Made by a program: the position numbers and the translations under genes
Part shown: one piece after another, positions 55,614 to 64,000 of the stretch
Position numbering within the stretch: position 1 is the first letter of the stretch
How the letters are laid out: each line of letters begins with the position of its first letter
The notes under the pieces: generated by a model
Databases searched by the model: none
Seen by the model: the letters and a program-made list of their open reading frames with translations, nothing else
What the model was told of the DNA's origin: nothing
Source of the DNA: Marasmius tenuissimus
Lineage: Eukaryota > Basidiomycota > Agaricomycetes > Agaricales > Marasmiaceae
Length of the DNA stretch: 64,000 nucleotides
Direction: 5' to 3'
Assembly (NCBI GenBank): GCA_029532415.1
Contig: JAQOTA010000050.1
Coordinates: forward strand, 1,674,001 to 1,738,000

Positions 55614-58503
55614 TTGTTTACTTTTTTCTTTCGGGTGTCGTGGTTTCCTCTCTTTTTCTCTGGGTCTTGGGTCTTGGGTTTCTCATCTTTCCTTTTCCTT
55701 TTTCTGGTTTATCTGTCTTTTTCTTTTGGGTCTTTGGCGAGAAAATTTCCCATTATACCCCCATTTTTTCTCTCTCAAAAAAATGAAATACCCTGTCTAT
55801 CGATACCGTCGTGCATCGATACCCTCCCTCATCGCCTGAAAAGCATGAGCTCTCCCCCATTTATTCCATCGCAGCATCTCCTGCGCCTCCGCGTACCCGA
55901 CGCGGTCGTGACGCGGTGCCGCCTATCGTCGTTGCTGTTTCTACCTTGGAACGCGACACTTCGCGACAACGCACCACCAAAGTGCATCGAGATCCACCGC
56001 CTCTGTGGGTCTTTGACTGGGGCCTTTGGACGGGACGCTTTTCTTCGTCCTACTCCCATGCGCACCTTGGCGTTTATCCTCACCTACTACGCAATCTTTC
56101 GCCAAACTCATTAAACTAGAGCCCACAACAACACAGTCAGGCGGTCCCCCGTACCACGGACGAACGCTCTCTCGGCGCCGTTCACCCAGTCCGTACCCTC
56201 CGGACATCACGTTTTTCATTCCCTCGCAGCATTCTCGCTACTCTACGCTCCATCACCGCCCTCATGGGGTATCATCTATCGCCCTACTCGCTCTAATCAC
56301 CTTATGTCCGGCTACATCTCTCGCCACATCGCCGTCTTCCGTTCTTTCTTGCACTTTCAACTCATCATCATCATCGTACATCGTCATGGCTCTTTTTGCT
56401 TTCCTGCCATCCCCAACTCCTTTGAACACGGGATTCGACAAAGCGAATGTCCATCCTTTACAGCATCCCGGATTCACCGTTTTCTGCGTTCCTTCGCCCA
56501 GGTCTTTGGGGCGCAATACTTCTCCTCGCCCCGCTCCCATACGATCTCGATTTAACGTCACTCTGCCACGCCATATCTTCGCTACACGTCTACCTTCGCA
56601 CTACAGCCTTCCTCACACCCTATTAGCACGGTCACACCTTCGGACGCTTCTCTTTGTCTCCTTGGAGGAGTTCTACCCTGATCATTCCCCCAGTTCCCTA
56701 TACCGCAATTCCCGCGCTCGGTTTTTGACAGCACATTCACACCATCATTTCGTATTGTGGACGAACTCCCTTAATTGCTCCTTCGGCATCGCAATACCCT
56801 CATCTTCAGTCTCGGTTTGATACGATTCTTTTCCTTGCGGCTTCTCTGGTACTTCCACGCTCTCATCGTCATCGTGATGCGGATCGTTTATCGTCTTTGC
56901 TCGCTCTCTCCTTCTCCCCCAGCTCCATTGTTATTCGCTTCTTCGCTCCTCGTCTCCATCGTTGTCGTCCTCGCTCTTTTAGCTTTCCTTCTGCCCACCG
57001 TGTATATCTCACGTAACATTCGACGCCTCAAGAGATGTCTCGTTATGTGCCACCCAAGTTGGCATAGTGGATCCAGCATCTCTATCGTACTTCGGGCAGG
57101 GCCTTGGAAGGAGAAACACACTTTCGTCGTGCCTCCACCCCAGGGTTCATCGTCAGTCTCTCACCACAGTCCTCGCTTTGGAGTAGCTAGTCCATGCCTC
57201 AACCTGCCCCAGTATAGTCCATACTTACTGCCGTTCTATTTCGTGAAACAACCATCAGGATGCTCGCCCGGCACCATAATACCCATCTTCAAACCATACT
57301 CTCCTTCATCCCGGTGTACCACTGCAACTTCGCCTACATCTGCATACTCCTTCGCCGACTCTCTCCTTCGTATCTGTCAAGTCTCCAACGTTCGGGCTCG
57401 CAGCACAACTTGGATTGCAACATCTGATTTACTTTTGGTGAGTTTCTAAACTCTTGCTGAGATATGTGCTCGTTACTCATCGCATCGGAGTTGTACTGGC
57501 AGGGTTATTTACTTTCCATGTTCGGCTCGTGGCGTACTCTGAGCTTTCGCATTTCATAATACACTATGTTATATCTGCGATTCAGTCCAGCTCCCAGTGT
57601 CGGACCATTTAATTCATATTCAATGCTTCATGTATATGCCACCAATGTGCACGCGGATGTTTTTCCTCCGAATATTCACAATGTATCTTGTACAAACGTC
57701 GTATCTAATTGAAATCGTGAAACTTAGTGCAAGTTCATGCCAATGCGACTGGACATCTGCAACTCGCAAGCTCTCGCGATTCGTGGCCCAACTTTTTCCC
57801 ATATGCTCATCTCTTCCTCGACTGAGCTTCAACTTGCTCAAGCTCACTGATAGCCGCCCATCCAATAATGATGATTTTTATGCTGCATCGCGGTCATCGC
57901 CCTCAAAATGCTTGGTACAAGTATCAGAACCACCGTCTCGCGAGTCGATCTCAGACTCATCTTGACCCAACCATGAATTCACGCGCCGAAGCCTTGATAT
58001 CGACAATTCATTCAAATCAAAGCAGATTAAAGTAATACTCACAGCGGTCGCAGCCGTGTTGTATGGTGTTTACAACGGTGCAAGGTTATACCTCAGCGTT
58101 CAAGAGCTTTCTGGGTTTCTTCGGAAGAGTTTGGTTCTTGGGGACTTCGGTGAGGCGATGGCGGATGTGCGTGTTTTTTCCCGCTGTGATTTGTGAAGCT
58201 TGCTGGCAGTCACTTAACCTACTATACCTAGAAGGAGGTATTCATCGCGAACGAATGCTTTAAGAGGTACGGTAATGTTATTGGTGCATGGGGGATTTTT
58301 GGGGTGGTGAGCGTCCACTGTTCATCGTAAACAAGGTTTGGCAGCAGATGGTGCGGCGGCGCTACGGTCAGTAACGGTCTGAGTGTTTTTATTACAGAAC
58401 GGAGGTAATGTAATGGTACAAGGTACTTAGTTGAAGAACGTAGCACAACAGGACATAACTTAGAATACAGACAGCAAAGATGACATATCAATAACAATAC
58501 TCA
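55614..58503. other. pyrimidine-rich region with diverged tandem repeats, no recognised gene
   Basis: The plus strand is strongly C/T-rich. Two related units can be seen, at about 55850-56100 and 56212-56600: both contain a CGCAGCAT core near the start and a CTCCCATRCG core near the end. A third, weaker unit may follow at about 56870-57140. Long open stretches (e.g. 56026-56820, +) are of biased composition and show no domain. 57600-58500 also shows no recognisable gene. Confidence 0.4.
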
Positions 58504-60767
58504 TCATTCCATCTTGACCCAGATTCCACCCTTCACGCTCATGGTCAGATGTGACTGGAACACAACCTTATCTCTTCCTTTTGTCCCTTTCGCTCCCACC
58601 CACTCCTTCGGTGGCCTGTCACCCTCTTCCGTCGCCTCGTCTACGAACGTGAAATTTGAAAAGCTCTGCAAGAGCCGAACAAGGAAGAACGACGCCTCGT
58701 TATACGCAAACTGCTGACCCAGGCAGATCCGAGGTCCAGCGTTAAACGGGAGGAATATGAACGGGTTCGGTGCGAGGTACTTGTGTAGTCTTTGGTCGAT
58801 AAACCGGTCGGGATCGAATTCGTTGGCGTCTGGACCCCAGAGATCTTCCCGTCTATGGATTAAAAATACGCTGTATAGAACCCTGTCGAGGTATTAGTAA
58901 AGATGATGCGGAAAATGAGACCGAGGGCATACTTGGTGTTGGCGGGAACAAAAATAGGTGGACTTCCTGCTTTGGGGTTGGGGATCGTTGTTGCAGCAGT
59001 CGATGTTCGGGCATCAAAGGGTCTAGATTTCGCCAACAATCAGACGTCATCGTGGGGATAGAAATTGAGGCTTACACGGGCGGATAGAGCCGCAAGGTTT
59101 CTGAGCAGCGCAGGGTGTCATGATCAGTCAAAGCGAGGAGGGTTGTCAAAAGGGAAATGTTTCACCATTCAGGAATGCACGGAGATACTTCATCTCCTTG
59201 ATGTCCTCGTACGAAGGCGCACTAGAAGGCCCTACATGCTTCAGAATTTCTTCCCTCAGCCGTTGAGTGATGTCGGGACGTTGAGTGAGCATGTAAATAG
59301 CAAACGTGAGAAGGCTAGCGGTCTATCGTTCTTGAGTGAGCTGGCGCCGGCGATATTGAAACAAACGAAATCTTACGGTATCCCGGCCAGCAACAAGAAT
59401 GTTGACAAGCTCATCAAGGATCACTTGGTCGTCTACATCGACCGTCATGATCAGCGGCCAGAAACAAGCTGGAGCCACACACGGATACCCAACTAACCTT
59501 GCGTATACCTGACCAAATCCTCCAGGAAACATTCAGAGCCATCCACTTTCTTCTCCCGCTGCTGAACGTCAGCTAGAATCGGCTTGATGAATTCATTGAC
59601 AACTGCTCGCTGATCCGCGACTTCGTCTTTCCAGAATTCCAGCAGGGGCCAAGTTGTGCCTGTTCGTGTCCGACGTGCCGTCAATTCTTGACCTTTCATG
59701 AAAGCTGTCACAAAACTATTGGATGGATGGTTAACAAAAGACTCTGGATTGGCGATCCCAGACGATTTTGGATACGGAAGACCAGCGTCGAGAGATCGAA
59801 CGTTCTTCCCGAACAGAAACTCAGTGGCTGAGTCAAGGGTGAATCGTGCAACAGCGTCCTGGAGCCTGTATGAGTTAACGGACCATGCAAGGGGGAAGGG
59901 CCGCGCACCTGAAATTCGACTGGGTGCCCTGCAGCGAGACGGCCCTTCATCAGACGTATAGTTTCCAGAGCGTGCGTGTCGAATATCTCGAAGTCCCGTA
60001 TACGATCTTTACTGAAGAAAGGCCGGGTCATATTCCGATGAAACCTGTTACGGTGAATGTTACTGAGAGCTGAGCAACGTCTTGACGTGGTCACTCACTT
60101 CCACATGTCACCATCAGCATTAAACACGCCCGCCCCAAGGAGGGTCTTCCACTGTGAGAATAAGAGGGGACCTGTGCACGCGGTTGAAGTTTGAACACCA
60201 GGAGCAAGTATGATAATAATCACCCTTGACAAACTCGTTGAATTGGGTAGCAAGTATGGCCTTTAAATGAAGAGGTTCGGATGTCATCATCTGTATAGAC
60301 AATCGAATGGTCAATACGCTCTGTCACAGTCCTTTGAGACAGAAGACACACCCGTCGTTCAGAGAATATCTTGATGCTATACACGCTGCCATACAGTTGT
60401 TCCCAGTTGAGAAAGACCTCGCCTGTATAATGATTAGACCGACTAGATACGAAAATAGAGCATTCATACCCATGTATCCGGACTTAAATCCCTTCAGAAT
60501 ATCCTTCGCTATCGACAATGATCCCTGGCGGACTTTTGGCACAATGATAGCGCCTCTCGCAGAAGCATCCCTCTTCATCTTGATGTCATCCCATAACTGC
60601 TCGACAAACGTTATCACCGGCTGTAATACCACCGACATGAGTACGTTTCCAGTCTTGGAAAGCGGATAGAGATTGAGCAAGTTAAGAGAAACATAGGTTA
60701 ATAGTATTCTTGTGGAGATCCAGAGGGAAACTTTGAGTAGGAAGACTGGTCCAGGAGGAAGAGACAT
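58504..60767 (-). CDS. cytochrome P450 monooxygenase, CYP63-like
   Basis: The gene runs leftwards from an ATG at 60767 ([15 protein letters not shown], a membrane-anchor N-terminus) to a stop at 58504-58506, with many short introns. Recognisable blocks in order are [31 protein letters not shown], the oxygen-binding I-helix ([11 protein letters not shown]), ETLRLYPPV (the ExxR motif), and the heme-binding [18 protein letters not shown]. These resemble the agaricomycete CYP63 family, which oxidises alkanes and aromatic compounds. No in-frame break was noticed, though not every intron was fixed to the base. The product would be an ER-membrane enzyme using NADPH-P450 reductase. Confidence 0.85.
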
Positions 60768-61698
60768 TGTTATTGCTGGGCATCAGCTTGCCCGAGTTGT
60801 ATTTATGCGGAACGATGACCAAGAGGTCCATGCACATGTGAAAAGGCGGTAGCTCGTAAACAAACCATAACATCGCGCACTTCGTTGACCTCGGCGATCA
60901 CGACGATGCCTCCCATCACTCATCGACATCATCAATATCGTTCACACATATCCTGCCTCATCCGCCCCGACTGCAAATAACGACCTTATGATCTCTCAAG
61001 ATTACCAGAAAGAACCTCGATATCCCACATATCTCCTCAAAAACTTGTGAGCCTAAATGACGCCTGTTGGACTCAGGAGGCTCGGGGGTTTCAACAACCG
61101 GTGGGTTCAGCGCCCATGTCGATTCAATAGGCATCACCAATCATTACTTACAATTCGATGACGGGACTTCTTCAGACTTCTTCGTGCTGACTCTGGAGAC
61201 TTTGGCTCAGCGCGGACTTCGGCGATACGAGAACCGTGATGGAATCATGGATTCCAGCTTCAGTTCGGAATCCCCGGTCGTTACAATCACTCAATCAACA
61301 CCGATAATCAGTGCAGAAGAGTCTTAGATGGCCTCTCCTACGAGCACAAATAGATCCATTGAAGATAACTTGTATGGAGGTCTTCATGTGGTTGGTGACG
61401 ATGAGAAAGCACACACGAGACAGCATGGTAATTGAGCGAACTATTGGGATACTTGAATATGGAGTTACCGCTCATCAGATCCGCGCTCGGCTCTCTGTTG
61501 GGTGTGCTCGGCGTGCGAGGGTGTAGGAGTACTGAATTCGTCTAAAGTTGGTACGTCCATCTGTCAATGAGATGCGTACCGTGATGGATCAGAAGAGTCT
61601 TTTCAGTAATCTTTTCTTGACAGTATACCGCTGTTAGCCCATTTATATGGAGCCGATGTGGTGCTATTTCGCAGTCTTGCCTCTCGCCCACTTGGACG
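60768..61698. other. intergenic stretch, no recognised gene
   Basis: An open stretch at 61067-61327 (+) resembles coding sequence in composition but has no known domain and no clear splice partners. It could be a relic of a neighbour. The last 100 bp hold the upstream region of the next gene. Confidence 0.4.
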
Positions 61699-63289
61699 AT
61701 GACTGACGGTGCTGCAGCTGCGGCGCTGTTTCAAAAGATCCTCACAGCTGTTCAACATCAAAAGATTGTTTCGGTGGGTCTTGAATTTGCGCCCAACCCA
61801 TCCTCTAGCTAATATTTCGTTCAGTATATCGATGGTCTGCCCAATGCCACTTACGGAATTCCGCTGGGGCTAATGTATTCCTAGTTGTCAGCTCCACAGT
61901 ACTCGCCTACGATGTGTTACTGAACCTCGATGTGGAGATACAATACGTCTGGACAAAGAAATGGTCTATGATAACCGTCATATACTTGATACAACGATAT
62001 CTACCGTTCTTCGACACGACAGGACTGGTGCTTCATCGTAAGGTCCTCTCCATTTCCATGCCTTTGTATCCTCTGACTTTTTCTCTCTAGATCAACTCGG
62101 GGAAGGACTTAGCACCAAATACTGCGAGTTGAACTACCACATTAGTGGATGTACGTCACGCCAGTGTCATCGACACAGAAACGTCACTAACGGCCGCTCT
62201 CTACACCAGGGTGTTTTGTGGTTGGCATCGTTCTATCTGAAAGTATGCGCTTCCTTATCCGGATATTCGCATTCTCGTCTAACCTTAGACCAGTACTCCT
62301 CACACTCCGCCTCTGGGCTGTCTGGAAGAGAAGCGTCCCGGTAGCTATCGGTCTCGTCGTCTTCTTCCTCGGGTGTTGGGTCCCGTGCTATATCCTTTTC
62401 AATACATTCCTCAATGCTACCGAATGTGAGTCTGGACGCTCTCGACAGCTTCGGGTTCTGATTATGGTCTAGTCGCAAATCCTCCGTTACCCCATTTTCG
62501 AGGATGCTTTATTTCGGGCGGCAGCCATATACTATACTTGTGCTGGGTCCTGATGATGATATACGACAGCGGTTAGCCCTGATCTGCTCTCTAGGACTGT
62601 GCGGATGCTGATCCACGAATACAGGTACACTGATCATGATCCTCATACCTGGAATCGCAGCTTGTATGTGCTATGGCCTGTGCGCCGTTTATCGTGTAAC
62701 CTAACCGTTTCCGTAGTTCGGATGGGCGGAAGCTCCGAGCTCGTGAAAGCTGTATATCGCGACGGTAGGTAACTTCTCCCCAAAGCTGACAAAATGTCGT
62801 ATTGACTATCATCTTGAATAGGCGTCATCTACTACGGTTACCTATTCCGTGAGCACTCTGGCCCCATCGATATTGACCTTGGTTCCAAACCTTTCTGAAA
62901 CTCCGTCTAGTGATTTCTATGGTGAACGTAATCATCATCCTCACTCTTCCTGTAAGTACCAGAAATAGCTCCTCTTGCCAGCAACCCCGGTTGACAACAC
63001 TTTCATTCTAGCCCGACCTTGTCCATCTTCTCTCATCGTATGTACACTTATCGGACGTCTCGAGGCAGGATATTGGTGTACTGACCAGTTCACCCAAAAC
63101 TTCAGCTTTGAACGCGTCCTCCACTCTGTCCTTGTAAGCCGCGCGGTGCTTCACATACGACGATTAGCATCGTTAGACACCGTGGGTCATTCCATTGAAA
63201 CCAACACCGAAATATCGTTCTCCACGATTCGTGCGAGCCAACAGAAGAGAACATTTCGCTCGAGCCGGTCGTCGGGCTGGGCTCGATAA
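61699..63289 (+). CDS. DUF6533-type multi-pass membrane protein
   Basis: It starts MTDGAAAAALFQKIL at 61699 and runs through several short introns. The diagnostic N-terminal block is VVSSTVLAYDVLLNL followed by EIQYVWTKKWSMITVIYLIQ and RYLPFF, as in DUF6533 proteins. Further hydrophobic segments follow (WCFVVGIVLSE, AIGLVVFFLGCWVPCYILF and others), and a C-terminal motif VLHSVLVSRAVLHIRRLA comes before a Ser/Arg-rich tail. These proteins are widespread seven-helix-like membrane proteins of agaricomycetes with no known function. The exact splice junctions in the first two exons are inferred. Confidence 0.7.
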
Positions 63290-63976
63290 AGTCGGCGTAT
63301 CAACCATCCTTTAGTCTTGTAGCATGTATTCTAGTGTTTTGTGTTTTTAGTGAACCTGTGTATAGAACTCTCGAACTCGAGGAGGCTTGAGATGGATGTA
63401 AGTGGCCAGAAACACGCTGGCTCATTTCCATCGAACCGGGACGCGTACTGGACTACGGGATCGTGAATATGCACCAGCGTCGCTTCGGGAATGGAGCCTC
63501 CGCGCCGCGCCGACCGCGACACACGTGGAGGGGTCACGCAAAAGTCATGCAATACGCACGTGTGCCGGTCATCAAGCATCGCGAGAAAGGCTGACAAGCC
63601 CTCCCTTCACCTTCTCCTTGACCTTCAAGTCTGCTCACTGTAGTCTCTCTTTGCTCTTTCAACCTTTTGGCGCAGCTTGATATAATACTCAAGATTGTGA
63701 AAAGAACTGGTGTATCTCTCTTGCAGCTTCTGGATTCCAGATGAGCGGTTTTGCGAAATGAAACCTCGAAGCTTCAAAGTAACTACTGCCATTACTGGAA
63801 CATATTTACGCTCTCAAGTCACAGCCTGCTTGACTTCTCAGTCTACTTTATGGGCTATTCCACACCGACTCTGATGCTCAACTAGAAGAGCAAAAGTTAT
63901 TCCCCCAAGTTTCCTCTGGTGCTCCCCCGCGGGATAGCTCTGCATTCCTAGCCATCAATGTCTTACTCTCAACAGC
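63290..63976. other. intergenic, upstream region of a gene beyond the window
   Basis: No gene seen. The last 150 bp resemble the upstream region of the gene at 54920. Confidence 0.45.
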
Positions 63977-64000
63977 TATATAAACCTGACCAGCCATTTT
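63977..64000 (+). promoter_or_regulatory. TATA box and leader matching that at 54832
   Basis: TATATAAACCTGACCAGCC at the window edge matches 54832-54857 with one difference. A paralogue of the 54920 membrane protein should start about 55-60 bp past the end of the window. Confidence 0.6.

Noticed and set aside
56026..56820. 264-codon open frame as a gene
   Set aside because: Composition is simply C/T-rich, there is no domain, and it overlaps diverged tandem repeats.

Overview
The window looks like nuclear DNA of an agaricomycete (mushroom-forming basidiomycete). Genes are split by many 50-60 bp GT-AG introns. The protein families are typical of that group: TET/JBP and JmjC dioxygenases, F-box proteins, a CYP63-like P450, a DUF6533-type membrane protein, and a PAT/Ngaro-like DIRS retroelement. 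No rRNA, tRNA or CRISPR feature was seen.

The window is dominated by two nearly identical copies of one roughly 18-kb DNA transposon in inverted orientation, about 8.2 kb apart. Copy A spans 988-18984. Copy B spans 27153-51418 and is lengthened by a 5.7-kb DIRS-type element inserted 96 bp inside its right end. Both copies have 59-bp imperfect terminal inverted repeats (TIRs) and 10-bp target-site duplications (9/10 match for A, 10/10 for B). A related unoccupied site for copy B lies at 21031-21040. Each copy carries six spliced genes: a MULE-like DDE transposase, an F-box protein, a TET/JBP dioxygenase, a JmjC protein, a small protein with three PIDLT (SUMO-interaction-like) repeats, and an unrecognised Cys-rich protein. 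I reconstructed frame-consistent exon sets for the transposase, F-box and JmjC genes in A and for the TET, PIDLT and Cys-rich genes in B. The TET gene of copy A carries a 1-nt deletion, while that of copy B is open. Between the TET and JmjC genes lies a 2.6-3.2 kb cargo region that differs between copies. It holds decayed fragments of ordinary host genes: VPS54, an endonuclease/exonuclease/phosphatase gene, and (in A only) a NECAP-like gene. I infer an autonomous transposon that carries its own DNA- and histone-directed dioxygenases plus ubiquitin/SUMO-linked factors, and that captures host sequence.

The region between the copies (18995-27142) is mostly degenerate. It has an MLKL/HeLo-like helical gene and a broken second copy, an F-box relic, a 353-bp foldback sequence, a well-formed small secreted protein gene (22874-23406) and a carboxylesterase relic. 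To the left of copy A is the 5' part of a single-pass membrane protein gene (1-586).

To the right (51429-64000) is ordinary gene space: a CaiB/BaiF CoA-transferase-like gene, a small single-pass membrane protein gene, a pyrimidine-rich stretch with diverged tandem repeats, a cytochrome P450 and a DUF6533-type membrane protein. The window ends in a promoter that closely matches the one at 54832, so a tandem paralogue probably begins just outside.
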